64,000 nt of DNA from Sphingobacteriales bacterium JAD_PAG50586_3 (GCA_023213195.1 CP096135.1:4088842-4152841), one strand, 5' to 3'. Positions 8,067 through 17,844 are shown, counted from the first letter of the stretch. Numbers and translations: made by a program. The notes: generated from the sequence alone by a model not told the origin.

Positions 8067-9815
8067 CGTTCTTCTCTATTAAATATTGGTACAAACTATT
8101 GTTCTCTATTGTATTGTATGGCCCGTGTAATATAATGGCTCCATTATCAACCACATAAACGCTATGTGCTACTTTATGTATTTCTGTATTGTTGCCAACC
8201 ACTAATATGGTGGGTGTTGGTATCTGTTTTTCATATAGCTTTAGTGCTTGTGTTACACTTTTGTAGCTATAGCTATCTACCACCCAAAGTTTGGGTTTGC
8301 GTATTAAATTTTTGCTTAGGCATACTTTTTCAGATACTTCAGTTGGTAAGCCTAGGCCGCCCGGCTGAATTTTTGTTTGCAGGTTGTAGGGCATTTTAGA
8401 TATATATTCATAAACTCCTAGTTTAGTAAGCATATCAATAACATCAATCTCTTTAATATCAATATTGCCAAGTGTTATGTTATCTAGTATTGTGCCTTCA
8501 AACAAAGTGCAGTTGCTAAAGTTGTGTGCTACTTTGCCCCTAAGGCTGTCTACCTCCAGGTTTTTTATTGATATACCGTTTATTTCGGCAAGGCCCGTAT
8601 AGTTTTGATAAATGCCCGATATAATGTTTATAATAGCATCTTTAGCATAGCTGTTTTTACCTGCTAAGGCCACTACTTTGCCCGCGGGTAAAGTTATAGA
8701 TACATTATGTAGTATGGGTGTGCCTAAAACGCTGGTGTAGCTTACCTCTTTTAGTGTAACTGTAAAACCATCGCTTGTAGTATAATCGTCAGCTACAATA
8801 TTACCCGATGCCTCTAGGGGATAGTCGCTAATTTTGGCAATTTTTTCAACGGCGGTAAACGTATCGTAAACAGTATCTACGCTTATTATAATTTTTTCTA
8901 CCGCGCTAAGTATAGATACAATTACAATTTCTATTGCCACAAACTGGCCCAGGTTTATTTGCCTGTCTACAATTAAAAAGCTACCTAATATTAGCGTTGC
9001 GGCAATAATAGAGAGCTTAAAAAATAATATATTAATGTATTGTGTTAGCAGTACCCTAAAATGCACCTTGCGCGATGTTAGGTATTTAGATGTAAATGTG
9101 TCGGTTTTTTCAAGCACAATATTTGATTTGGTACCGGCCATTTTAAATGTGGGCAGGTTACGGCCAATTTCTTGCAACCACGATACCATTTTGTATTTGT
9201 AAGACGACTCCCGTATACTGCTTTCTAAACCTTTTTTGCCGGTGTATTTAAACACTAAAAAAGCTACTGTAATTAACACTACATCAAAAACAATAAAAGA
9301 ATAGTGGTAAAAGGCAAGCAGCAACAAGCCGAAGAACACCTGGAGTATAACGGTAGTAAGGTCTACCAGTATTTTAGAAACCCCTTTTTGTAATATAATA
9401 ACATCAAAAAAGCGGTTTACCACCTCTGGCGCGTAACTGCTTGCCAGGTTGTCTGTTTTTATTTTAGGTAGGCGGTAAGCAAACTCAAACGATGCTTTTG
9501 CAAATAACCTGCGTTGCAAAATCTCTACCATGTAAATTTGCATAACCTGCAAAGCGCCTGTGGCTGCTACCCCCAACAGCACTAAAAATATTATAATTAC
9601 GGCGGTGTCAAATAATATGCCGCCCGATATCATTTGTATTACCGCTTGTATGCCCAAGGGTATAGAAAGACCAATTAAGCCGACTACTATAGCATAAACA
9701 TAAATATTCCAAATATCTTTTTTTCAGATTGTATGTAAAGCCAAAAGCGAAAAACGGGGCCTAGTTTTTCAAAAGTTGACTTATCAGTTGTTGCGTATGT
9801 ATTATCAATCTCCAT
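8059..9815 (-). CDS. ABC exporter-like protein with a degenerate ATPase domain (one frameshift)
   Basis: Six-helix ABC exporter membrane domain fused to a C-terminal nucleotide-binding domain. The true start is ATG at 9815 (MEIDNTYATTDKSTFEKLG), reached by restoring one A in the run at 9718-9724; this gives 585 residues with WLYIQSEKKDIWNIYVYAIV leading into helix 1. The ATPase motifs are all eroded: Walker A reads GKNSYAKD in place of GxxGxGK(S/T), the signature LSGGQ is replaced by LPTEV, Walker B ends WVVDS without the catalytic Glu, the Q-loop Gln is missing and the switch His region reads VGNN. The fold spacing (GGLGLPTEVSEKVCLSKNLIRKP) is preserved. It probably binds HlyD and TolC encoded downstream. 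Confidence 0.85.
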
Positions 9816-9841
9816 TACTCTATTTATAATTTTAGCTAGGT

Positions 9842-10544
9842 TTATTTTTTGGCTTTTGCAGCTTTGTATGCCGGTGTTAATGAATTAAATAATAAGTGGG
9901 TTAAAAATTCTACTAATTTTTTATCCGTTTTATCGTTACCAAAATCAGTAAGTGCAGGCAGGTTGCTCATGAAAAATTTTTGCATGTGCGACATTTCCAA
10001 TATTGTACTGGCTAATGAGTGTGGAAACTTGTAGCTGCTATCGTATTCTTTTATAACCTGCGCAAAGCGCTCGCAAAGGTCTTTATAAGGCTTAAAAAGC
10101 CTGTCTTGGTTGTCGGCAGATACATTGCGGGTAAGGTACGTTTTAGAGCCTTCCCACATTACCAGGTTATATGCTTGCAATTCACTAATAAAGTCATCGG
10201 TTTCGCTATTGGCCTGTGGTACAGCCAGTAACTCAATTATTCGTTTTAGCTTAACCTCTGGGTTGGTAATGTTGTGCAGGTTAAATACCACCTTATATTC
10301 TAAGTAAGCTCCAATACCAGTTAATAATATATAGTAATAGGCGGTGCTTATTTTCAAAATAGCGATATATGCTGGCCTCTGTTGTATTTATTTCTTTAGC
10401 CAGTTTTTTAAATGTAAATTCTTCAAAACCCAATTTGTTTATTAATAGCAAACCATTACGCACAATGTTTTTACCCAACACAGACTCCTCTGGGTTGCGC
10501 AGGTAAATTTTCTCATTCATCCGTATTCTCAGTTGTACTTCCAT
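9842..10544 (-). CDS. TetR/AcrR family transcriptional regulator (one frameshift)
   Basis: The N-terminal helix-turn-helix is clear (FEEFTFKKLAKEINTTEASIYRYFENKHRLL), followed by an all-helical effector-binding domain. The frame breaks near 10305-10309; removing one base joins YIINWYWS to YLEYKVVFNLHNITNPEVKL, giving 233 residues. The start at 10544 (MEVQLRIRMNEK) is preferred; a later ATG at 10520 is possible. The gene is followed after 26 bases by the ABC gene and shares its direction, so it probably controls the exporter operon. A perfect -7 box lies 19 bases upstream. Confidence 0.85.
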
Positions 10545-10562
10545 CGCTATCGTTTGTAATAG

Positions 10563-10570
10563 CAAAGATA
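10563..10570 (-). promoter_or_regulatory. -7 box (TATCTTTG) for the tetR-exporter operon
   Basis: Perfect TAnnTTTG match on the minus strand, 19 bases before the tetR start and back-to-back with the icd promoter region. Confidence 0.6.
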
Positions 10571-10631
10571 TTAAATAAATGTTTAAAAAAAATATTTGTG
10601 ATAGTAATGCTATTATAATTAATATGTTTAC

Positions 10632-10639
10632 TACATTTG
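10632..10639 (+). promoter_or_regulatory. -7 box (TACATTTG) for icd
   Basis: Perfect TAnnTTTG match ending 11 bases before the ATG at 10651, which implies a very short leader and argues against the longer upstream starts. Confidence 0.6.
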
Positions 10640-10650
10640 TAAAAAAACGT

Positions 10651-12105
10651 ATGACACAGATAGCTAAAACCCCAATTACAGTTGCCTATGGCGATGGTAT
10701 AGGCCCTGAAATTATGGATGCAACCTTGCGTATATTGCTGGCAGCGGGTGCAAAAATTGAGCCTGAAATTATTGAAATAGGAGAAAATGTATATAATAAT
10801 GGATTTTCTTCGGGCATAAAACCTGAGGCGTGGGAATCTTTAAGGCGCACCAAGGTGTTTTTAAAAGCCCCCATAACCACACCCCAAGGCGGTGGCTTTA
10901 AAAGTTTAAACGTAACTATACGCAAGGTATTGGGTATGTATGCCAATGTTAGGCCATGCATATCTTACCACCCTTATGTAAAAACCAAGCACCCGGTAAT
11001 GGATGTTGTTATTATAAGGGAGAACGAAGAAGATTTGTATGCAGGCATAGAACACCAGCAAACCGATGAGGTAATTCAATGTTTGAAAATTCTATCAGTG
11101 CCCGGCACAGAAAAAATTGTGCGCTACGCTTTTGAATATGCCCGCGCCTATGGCCGTAAAAAGGTAACCTGTTTTACTAAAGATAATATTATGAAAATGA
11201 CCGATGGCATGTTTCATAAGGTTTTTGATAAGATAGGTGAAGAGTATCCTGAAATTGAAAAAGAACATTGGATTATAGATATTGGCGCCGCTAAGCTTGC
11301 CGATACACCCGAGGTTTTTGATGTTATTGTTATGCCTAACCTGTATGGCGACATCCTGTCGGATGTAGCTGCACAAATAACAGGCTCTGTTGGTTTAGCA
11401 GGCTCTGCCAATATTGGCGACCATGTGTCTATGTTTGAGGCCATACACGGTTCTGCCCCAAGGCGCGCAGGGCAAAATGTTGCCAACCCATCGGGCCTGC
11501 TATTGGGTGCAGTACAAATGCTAATGCATATTGGCCAGCCCGATGTGGCTGAAAAAGTGCACAACGCCTGGCTAAAAACAATGGAAGACGGTATACATAC
11601 CTACGATATTTTTAAAGAGGGTACAAGCAAACAAAAAGTTGGTACTAAAGAGTTTGCCGATGCTGTTATAAATAACATAGGCAATGTTCCGGCTCAACTT
11701 AAAAAAGTAGATTATTCTACTACCAGCAATAAGCCATTTGTTATAAAACCATCAGTTACCATTCCGGCTAAAAAAGAGTTAGTTGGGGTTGATATTTTCT
11801 TGCACCATAAAGACCGCGACCCTAATAAACTGGGCAACTCTTTAAAAGATATTAAAGCCGGCAATATGGAACTTACTATGATAACCAACCGCGGGGTAAA
11901 AGTATTTCCTGATGGAATGGCCGAAACATTTTGCACAGACCATTGGCGTTGCAGGTATAAGTCTGAAGAGCTAAGCGCATCAACCTATGCCGATGTTATT
12001 AGCTTACAACAGCAAATTACAAACTTAGGCTTTGATATTATTAAAACAGAAAACCTGGTTACTATGGATGGACAAGCAATGTTCTCTGCAGGCCAAGGGC
12101 AATAA
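10651..12105 (+). CDS. icd: NADP-dependent isocitrate dehydrogenase (long Thermus-type form)
   Basis: TCA-cycle enzyme converting isocitrate to 2-oxoglutarate and CO2. The sequence starts MTQIAKTPITVAYGDGIGPEIM at 10651; an in-frame upstream extension overlaps the promoter. Family motifs include RENEEDLYAGIEHQ, KDNIMKMTDGMF, the metal-binding and dehydrogenase signature MPNLYGDILSDVAAQITGSVGLAGSANIG, and EAIHGSAPRRAGQNVANPSGL. At 484 residues it has the extra C-terminal domain of about 140 residues seen in the long form. It is read away from the exporter operon and ends before a strong terminator. Confidence 0.93.
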   Translation: MTQIAKTPITVAYGDGIGPEIMDATLRILLAAGAKIEPEIIEIGENVYNNGFSSGIKPEAWESLRRTKVFLKAPITTPQGGGFKSLNVTIRKVLGMYANVRPCISYHPYVKTKHPVMDVVIIRENEEDLYAGIEHQQTDEVIQCLKILSVPGTEKIVRYAFEYARAYGRKKVTCFTKDNIMKMTDGMFHKVFDKIGEEYPEIEKEHWIIDIGAAKLADTPEVFDVIVMPNLYGDILSDVAAQITGSVGLAGSANIGDHVSMFEAIHGSAPRRAGQNVANPSGLLLGAVQMLMHIGQPDVAEKVHNAWLKTMEDGIHTYDIFKEGTSKQKVGTKEFADAVINNIGNVPAQLKKVDYSTTSNKPFVIKPSVTIPAKKELVGVDIFLHHKDRDPNKLGNSLKDIKAGNMELTMITNRGVKVFPDGMAETFCTDHWRCRYKSEELSASTYADVISLQQQITNLGFDIIKTENLVTMDGQAMFSAGQGQ

Positions 12106-12151
12106 TAGTTGCAATCATCTTTATCAATATACTAAAAGTATATGGTCCCAC

Positions 12152-12187
12152 AAAAACGGCAGTAAAGTAGCAATTACTGCCGTTTTT
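12152..12187 (+). terminator. Intrinsic terminator after icd
   Basis: AAAAACGGCAGTAA / TTACTGCCGTTTTT, a 14-bp perfect stem with an 8-nt loop and T-tract. Confidence 0.93.
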
Positions 12188-12278
12188 AAACCCGAATAAA
12201 TTTTAAAGACAGTTCTTTTAAAATGCAAGACCGGCCCTGCTATAGAAATATGGTGGGGTTGGTTTTTTTAATGGTTTT

Positions 12279-13138
12279 ATGAGTAGTATTTTTGAAAATA
12301 GAAACGCTGTGCTTGTTACTAAACATGGTAAAGAGCAGGTAATTGCGCCCTTGTTATACCAAGCGTTTGGTATCAACCTTACTGTAGCTACTAAGGTTGA
12401 TACCGATTTGTTTGGCACTTTTAGTGGCGAGGTAGAGCGTGCGCATAATCAATACGACACCGCAATAATTAAAATTGACAGCGCAAGGCAATTATATCCT
12501 AATGCCGATTTATTGTTGGCAAGCGAGGGTTCTTTTAGCCCCCATCCGGAAGCGCCCGTAATTACAGTAAACACAGAGCTAATAGTATTAAAAAACTTAC
12601 AAAATGATGTTGAGATTACAGCGTGGTATAAAACCTACAATACAAATGTTGAAAGCAGAAAAATTAGCACCGCTAAAGAATTGGTAAGCTTTGCCACCGC
12701 AATAGATTTTCCTGATAATAGAATTATATTAAAATATAAAATTGAAGCTAATAGTAAGCTACAGGCTAAAAAAGGCGCAAGCTCTATTAATGAGTTGGTT
12801 ACAATGTATGATGATTGTAAAACTATAGCTATTGATGGAATTGTTGAGGCTGAAACCGATATGAGGGCATGCTATAACACCCTGCGTATGGAAAGTATAA
12901 GGCTGTGTGCCGTTAATTTAGTTAATGCTATGCAAAGCCAATGTTACCAATGCGGCACACCGGGTTTTAGTGTGGCAGAGTCTAAGCCGGGCTTACCATG
13001 CGAGCAATGCGGTATGCCAACAAAATCTATTTTGTATTATTTGTATAAATGCAAAAAGTGCAATTTTACTACGGAAAAAAATACCCCTTAAATAAGTTTA
13101 CAGAAGATGCTATGTATTGCGATTTTTGTAACCCTTAA
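12279..13138 (+). CDS. DUF6671 family protein with C-terminal zinc-ribbon cysteines (one frameshift)
   Basis: Starts MSSIFENRNAVLVTKHGKEQVIAPLL, with YPNADLLLASEGSFSPHPE in the middle; this pattern fits the DUF6671 family, whose function is unknown. The C-terminal third carries paired cysteines: CYQCGTPGF, CEQCGMPT, CKKCNF and, after the break, CDFCNP, which together look like two zinc ribbons. The A-run at 13075-13081 has seven As; eight would extend the frame through TEKKYPLNKFTEDAMYCDFCNP to the TAA at 13136, completing the last CxxC. The corrected length is 286 residues. Confidence 0.75.
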
Positions 13139-13155
13139 TAAATTAGTTTAGCGCT

Positions 13156-13662
13156 ATGAATGCTAAAATAGAAGAATTAGTTACCCATTTGCAATTGCAG
13201 CCCCACCCCGAAGGTGGTTATTATAAAGAGGTGTACCGCTCCGCAGGAATTATTCAACAAGCAGCGTTAGGTACTGAATTTGCCGGCGACAGGAACTATT
13301 GCACCGGCATTTACTTTTTGCTTACCGGCACTAATTTCTCAGCATTTCACCGTATAAAAAGCGATGAGCTTTGGCATTTTTACGATGGAGATACCTGTAA
13401 TGTATATGTTATCCATTTGAATGGAGAGTTGGAGGTTATACGCTTAGGCAGAGATATTGCCAATGGCCAGGTATACCAGGCTGTAGTGCCTGCCGGTGCA
13501 TGGTTTGCATCAGAATGTTCTAACCCTAATGGATATAGTTTAACGGGCTGCACCGTAAGCCCCGGCTTCGATTTTGCCGATTTTGAAATGGCCGAAAGAA
13601 AAAGCCTTACGAATGATTATCCGCACCTTGAAGACATCATTACAAAACTAACCAGGGTATAA
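13156..13662 (+). CDS. Cupin domain protein (DUF985/Cupin_5 family)
   Basis: 168 residues. It shows HLQLQPHPEGGYYKEVYRS at the start, TGIYFLLTGTNFSAFHRIKSDELWHFYDGD in the centre and PAGAWFASECSNPNGYSLTGCTVSPGFDFADFEMA near the end, a pattern typical of the Cupin_5 family. This is a small beta-barrel that often binds a metal or a sugar-like ligand; no reaction is established. It lies 17 bases after the DUF6671 gene in the same direction. Confidence 0.88.
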   Translation: MNAKIEELVTHLQLQPHPEGGYYKEVYRSAGIIQQAALGTEFAGDRNYCTGIYFLLTGTNFSAFHRIKSDELWHFYDGDTCNVYVIHLNGELEVIRLGRDIANGQVYQAVVPAGAWFASECSNPNGYSLTGCTVSPGFDFADFEMAERKSLTNDYPHLEDIITKLTRV

Positions 13663-14427
13663 CTACATCAACTGCTTTTCAGTTAAGTATTTCCAATATC
13701 GTTTAGGCATATGGCGTATATGCAATTTCATATTTTTTCGTGCCTTAATATTGGTGCTGGCAAAATAGTTTTGCCATAGCTGCTGGTACAGCACTTCTTT
13801 ATCATCAAGCACCGTTGCAATATCCTTTGTGTTGCCTCCGGCATCATTAAAATCAACAGTTACAATGGTTGTGTTATCAAGGTTGTAGTATAGGCCGTAT
13901 TTACGTCGACTGTCATATATAAGCCAACGCTGGTCGGCATAGCGTTTTTTAAAATGGCGCTCTATTAATGGTAATACATTAAAGTCGGGGTCTACTATAG
14001 CATAATACAACCCATCGCCGGTTTGTTGAAAGCGAACAAAAGCCTCCATGCGGTGCTTTTCGCGGTGTACTTTCTTAGCAGTGTTCTTAATATACAACAC
14101 CGCCGGGTGGCTATAATCTTTATCGGCATTGGCAACGCTAAAGGCATACTGCGCATAGTGCAGCATTTTGTTCTCCATGCCTGTTTCTTCTGATAAAAAA
14201 GTGTTGCAAAAAGCCTTAAACCCATCGGCAGATAAGCGCTCTTTTAAGCCCTTTAACACACGGGCAGCTTTGGCATCGTCGGTATCAACAGTAAAGGTTT
14301 CGTTAAACAACGAGTCTTGCCGTTGATTAGCGGGCATAATGTTAACGTTTGCCAGCTTATGCTCATATACCTCAAAAATAGCCGTAAGCAGCCCCGCAAA
14401 CGTATTATCGTAAACAACGGCCTGCAT
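13663..14427 (-). CDS. TIGR03915-type partner of a radical SAM DNA repair/modification protein
   Basis: 254 residues. It begins MQAVVYDNTFAGLLTAIFEVYEHK and contains HYAQYAFSVANADKDYSHPAVLYI, KKVHREKHRMEAFVRFQQTGDGLYYAIVDPDFNVLPLI and DQRWLIYDSRRKYGLYYN, the pattern of the TIGR03915 family. That family is known only through its constant pairing with the radical SAM protein encoded upstream; the two overlap by one base (14427). A role in DNA repair or modification is predicted from context and is not proven here. Confidence 0.82.
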   Translation of the reverse strand: MQAVVYDNTFAGLLTAIFEVYEHKLANVNIMPANQRQDSLFNETFTVDTDDAKAARVLKGLKERLSADGFKAFCNTFLSEETGMENKMLHYAQYAFSVANADKDYSHPAVLYIKNTAKKVHREKHRMEAFVRFQQTGDGLYYAIVDPDFNVLPLIERHFKKRYADQRWLIYDSRRKYGLYYNLDNTTIVTVDFNDAGGNTKDIATVLDDKEVLYQQLWQNYFASTNIKARKNMKLHIRHMPKRYWKYLTEKQLM

Positions 14428-15686
14428 TAGAAAAGCGATAGTTGGGTAGAGAATGATGCCTTGTATTTGCTGTTGCCGTGTTGAAGAATAAACTGCCTTA
14501 TTTCGTGCGGCATAAACTCTTTAAGCACCGCCTGCGGACTGTTACACGTTATAAAGTATTTAGCACGGCTTATTACAATGCCAATTTGTTTAAGGTGTTC
14601 CCAGTTTAGCTTATTAAATTTGCGCGCTGCCACTATTTTAAGGGCTGAGGTAACCCCAATGCCCGGTATGCGCTTAATAACGCTTAAATCGGCCTTGTTA
14701 ATGTCTATAGGAAAAAGGTGCAGGTTGCGCAATGCCCATGATAGTTTAGGGTCTATTTCTAAATCTAAAAAAGGGTTATCAGGGCTGATGATTTCTTTTA
14801 CATCAAAACCATAAAAGCGCATTAGCCAGTCGGCTTGGTAAAGGCGGTTCTCCCTAATCATAGGCACGGGGGTGCCAATAACAGGCAGGCGATTATCTGT
14901 ACTAATGGGCACGTAACCCGAATAATACACCCGCTTCAGTTTCATCTTATCATAAAAATAATTGGCGGTATGCAAAATGTGCATATCATTCTCCGGCGAT
15001 GCGCCAATAACCATTTGCGTGCTTTGCCCGGCGGGCGCAAACAGCGGGGCTTTTTTAAACAGCGCTTTTTCTTCGCGGTTTTGTATTATGGCCGATTTTA
15101 GGTACTTAATAGGGTGAATCATATCATCCCTGTTTTTATCGGGGGCCAATAGCTTTAAACCACTTTCGGTAGGCATTTCAATGTTTACACTAAGCCTGTC
15201 GGCCCAGCGGCCTGCCTCATCAAGCAATTCTTTGCTTGCACCGGGAATAGCTTTCAGGTGGATGTAGCCATTAAAGTTATGTTCGGTGCGCAGCTTCTTG
15301 GCTATCAGCACCAGGCGCTCCATGGTATAGTCGGCATTTTTAAAAATACCCGAACTAAGGAACAACCCCTCTATGTAATTACGGCGGTAAAAGTTAATGG
15401 TAAGTTCTACCACCTCGTTTACCGTAAAGCCTGCCCGCTTAATGTCGTTGCTTTTGCGACTAACACAGTATAAGCAATCGTAAATGCAAACATTGGTAAG
15501 CAATATCTTTAGCAGTGATACACAACGGCCATCTTCAGTATAGGCATGGCAAATGCCCATGCCCTCGGCATTGCCAAGGCCTTTGTTATCGTTTTTGCGC
15601 TTGCTGCCGCTAGATGCGCACGATACATCGTACTTAGCGGCATCGGCTAATATGGTAAGCTTTTCTGAAATCCTATCCCACGACAT
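14427..15686 (-). CDS. Putative DNA modification/repair radical SAM protein (TIGR03916 type)
   Basis: 419 residues. The radical SAM cluster motif is C-x3-C-x2-C in TNVCIYDCLYCVSR (about residue 68-75), preceded by GMGICHAYTEDGRCVSLLKIL. Further landmarks are LFLSSGIFKNADYTMERLV, RLSVNIEMPTESGLKLLAPDK and FAPAGQSTQMVIGASPE. The C-terminus has a helix-hairpin-helix-like segment (INKADLSVIKRIPGIGVTSALKIVAAR) suited to DNA binding. The reaction is unknown; the family was named for its predicted DNA role. It forms a two-gene operon with the TIGR03915 gene. Confidence 0.85.
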   Translation of the reverse strand: MSWDRISEKLTILADAAKYDVSCASSGSKRKNDNKGLGNAEGMGICHAYTEDGRCVSLLKILLTNVCIYDCLYCVSRKSNDIKRAGFTVNEVVELTINFYRRNYIEGLFLSSGIFKNADYTMERLVLIAKKLRTEHNFNGYIHLKAIPGASKELLDEAGRWADRLSVNIEMPTESGLKLLAPDKNRDDMIHPIKYLKSAIIQNREEKALFKKAPLFAPAGQSTQMVIGASPENDMHILHTANYFYDKMKLKRVYYSGYVPISTDNRLPVIGTPVPMIRENRLYQADWLMRFYGFDVKEIISPDNPFLDLEIDPKLSWALRNLHLFPIDINKADLSVIKRIPGIGVTSALKIVAARKFNKLNWEHLKQIGIVISRAKYFITCNSPQAVLKEFMPHEIRQFILQHGNSKYKASFSTQLSLF

Positions 15687-15796
15687 ACTATCTCTTTCTC
15701 TTAACGTAAATATATTATTGTGAAGTTAGAGAAAAGCCTAACACAAAAACAGAAATTATGTTTTGTAAAGAAAATAAATGCCCTTTGAAAATCAAC

Positions 15797-16785
15797 TTAA
15801 TACACCGCCATCTGCAACCCCGCATACTTATTCTTATACTCTATAGGCGATAGGCCCGTAGTGCGTTTAAACACCGTGCGGAAGGCTTTTACATCAGAAT
15901 AGCCAACATCGTACATCAACTCATTTATGCTTTTGCGGCTTGTTTCCAGCCCCTTTTTTACAGCCTCTATTTTTACCCGCTGTATATATTCTACCACGGT
16001 GTTAGATGTAGCTTTTTTAAATCTGCGTTCCAGGTTGCGGCGGCCTATGGCTAGTTTGTCTACCAGTTGGTCAACCGTAATTTTCTCGGTATAGTTTTCT
16101 TCAATGTATTGCTGGGCCTTAATAATGGTATCGTCGTTATGGTCTTTTTGGCCGGTAAATATGGTAAACTGGCTTTGGTTGTTGCGGTCAATCTCAATCT
16201 CATAATATTTAGCCAACAGTATAGCCATTTCTCGGTTGGTATACTTCTCTATTATGTATAAAAGCAGGTTCCAGAATGAGTTTGCACCGCCGCTAGAGTA
16301 TACGCCTTTCTCATCGGTAATTACTTTTTCTGATACCAGTTCAATATCAGGATACATCTGCCTAAAGGTGTTAGCCATGCCCCAGTGGGTAGCACATTTT
16401 TATCGGTAACCAAACCCGTAGCAGCTAATAAGAAAGCTCCAACACACAGGCTGGCTACTTCGGCGCCAAAAAGGTGCTGCTGCACAATCCACGGAAAGAA
16501 TTCTTTGTTATCATCAACCACCTTGCTCATATCAGCACCGTTAACTGCGGGAATAATTATCAGGTCGGTTTTTTCCAATTCGTTTATGGTAATATCGGGC
16601 GATACTTTAAATAGGCGGTCGTAGGTTTGGGTGTGGCTACTTATACCCACCAACTGCACATTAAAAATAGGCTTGCGGCCCATTTGTTCCATAAAGCGGT
16701 TGGCCTGGTTAAAAAGGATGAAAGGGCCTTCGATACAGCTAAGTGCAACATTGCCTTTGGGTACTAGTATGGATATATGCCTCAT
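15797..16785 (-). CDS. GlxA family regulator: DJ-1/PfpI domain plus AraC helix-turn-helix (one frameshift)
   Basis: The N-terminal half (MRHISILVPKGNVALSCIEG, LIIIPAV, FGAEVASLCVGAFLLAATGL) is a class I glutamine-amidotransferase-like domain with the nucleophile-elbow Cys in ASLCVGAF. The C-terminal half has two AraC helix-turn-helix motifs (TVDQLVDKLAIGRRNLERRFKKATSNTV and INELMYDVGYSDVKAFRTVFKRTTGLSP). One missing base near 16396 separates the halves; restoring a T gives DKNCATHWGMANTF and 329 residues. Such regulators usually sense a small molecule through the first domain, which is likely degenerate as an enzyme. The target genes are unknown. Confidence 0.88.
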
Positions 16786-16808
16786 AGTAAAGTGATATTA
16801 CAGTATAG

Positions 16809-16816
16809 CAAAGATA
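16809..16816 (-). promoter_or_regulatory. -7 box (TATCTTTG) for the GlxA-type regulator
   Basis: Perfect TAnnTTTG match on the minus strand, 23 bases before the start at 16785. Confidence 0.55.
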
Positions 16817-16887
16817 GAAAACACGGTTGTCGTAATCAACCCCTTGTATTGGCGTTTTTGCACCCTCCTTGTTTTTTCAGCCTAAAA

Positions 16888-16895
16888 TAACTTTG
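16888..16895 (+). promoter_or_regulatory. -7 box (TAACTTTG) for the VOC/SRPBCC gene run
   Basis: Perfect TAnnTTTG match, 44 bases before the first VOC gene at 16940. Confidence 0.5.
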
Positions 16896-16939
16896 TCTTA
16901 AACTTTTAAAACCCTAATAATATTTAATACTGTACAGCC

Positions 16940-17356
16940 ATGGCACAATTAAATCCATACTTAAACTTTAACGGCAATACCCGCGAGGCTATGGCCTTTT
17001 ACCAATCTGTATTTGGTGGCGAACTTACCATGCAAACCGTGGGTGAAACACCAATGCCATGCCCCGCAGGCATGGAGAACCAGATAATGCACTCTATGCT
17101 GGTAAGCGGAGGTGTATTGTTAATGGGGTCGGATATGCAGGGTCCTGATGGGCATAAGCCGGGCAACACAGTTACCATGTCGCTAAATTGCAGTAGCGAG
17201 GAGGAGATAACAACCCTGTTTAATAAATTAGCCGAAGGGGGCCATATTGCCGAGCCATTAAAAGAGATGTTTTGGGGCGCATTATTCGGCGCATTGGCTG
17301 ATAAGTATGGTGTACGCTGGATGTTTAATTTTGATAAAGGAATTGGGAATAACTAA
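16940..17356 (+). CDS. VOC superfamily protein (PhnB-like)
   Basis: 138 residues. It begins MAQLNPYLNFNGNTREAMAFYQSVFGGEL, a signature of PhnB-like members of the vicinal oxygen chelate (glyoxalase/bleomycin-resistance) fold, and continues with MHSMLVSGGVLLMGSD and a final DKYGVRWMFNFD. PhnB-like proteins are often annotated as demethylubiquinone methyltransferase-like, but have no proven common activity. It is followed after 27 bases by an SRPBCC gene, a pairing frequent in Bacteroidota. Confidence 0.88.
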   Translation: MAQLNPYLNFNGNTREAMAFYQSVFGGELTMQTVGETPMPCPAGMENQIMHSMLVSGGVLLMGSDMQGPDGHKPGNTVTMSLNCSSEEEITTLFNKLAEGGHIAEPLKEMFWGALFGALADKYGVRWMFNFDKGIGNN

Positions 17357-17383
17357 GCATAATAACCACCAAAACAAATAACC

Positions 17384-17830
17384 ATGAGCAACATGAAAAT
17401 TGAAAAAACAATTACTATAAACGCTACTAAAGAAAGTGTTTGGAAAGTTTTGACAGAAGACCAATACACAAGCCAGTGGTATGCCGAGTTTATGGAAGGC
17501 AGCCATGCTGTTGGCGACTGGACAGAAGGTAGCAAAATTTATTTTCAAGACCATTCTAAAAGTGGCATGATAGCTAAAATTAATACCAATAAGCCATTTG
17601 AATTAATAGAGATAGAATACACCGGTTGGTTAGAAAATGGGGAAGAAAAATATGATGGCCCCATGGCTGATGCTGTTAAAGGCGGTAAAGAAATCTACAG
17701 GCTTGAAGAAGCCGGTGGCGTTACACAATTGCACGCTGCTGCCGACATAGGGCCGGAAATGTATGAAGAAATGAACGGCCTGTGGGACAAGGCCGCCATT
17801 AAACTTAAAGCCCTTGCAGAGGCTATTTAA
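17384..17830 (+). CDS. SRPBCC (AHSA1/START-like) domain protein
   Basis: 148 residues of a single START-like ligand-binding fold: KIEKTITINATKESVWKVLTEDQYTSQWY at the start, WTEGSKIYFQD in the middle and a long C-terminal helix (MYEEMNGLWDKAAIKLKALAEAI). It is the first of five SRPBCC genes between 17.4 and 21.6 kb. No ligand can be inferred. Confidence 0.85.
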   Translation: MSNMKIEKTITINATKESVWKVLTEDQYTSQWYAEFMEGSHAVGDWTEGSKIYFQDHSKSGMIAKINTNKPFELIEIEYTGWLENGEEKYDGPMADAVKGGKEIYRLEEAGGVTQLHAAADIGPEMYEEMNGLWDKAAIKLKALAEAI

Positions 17831-17844
17831 CCTTAAATATAATC

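Noticed and set aside
10579..10650. An extended icd N-terminus starting at 10579
   Set aside because: It spans the -7 box at 10632 and adds residues foreign to the family.
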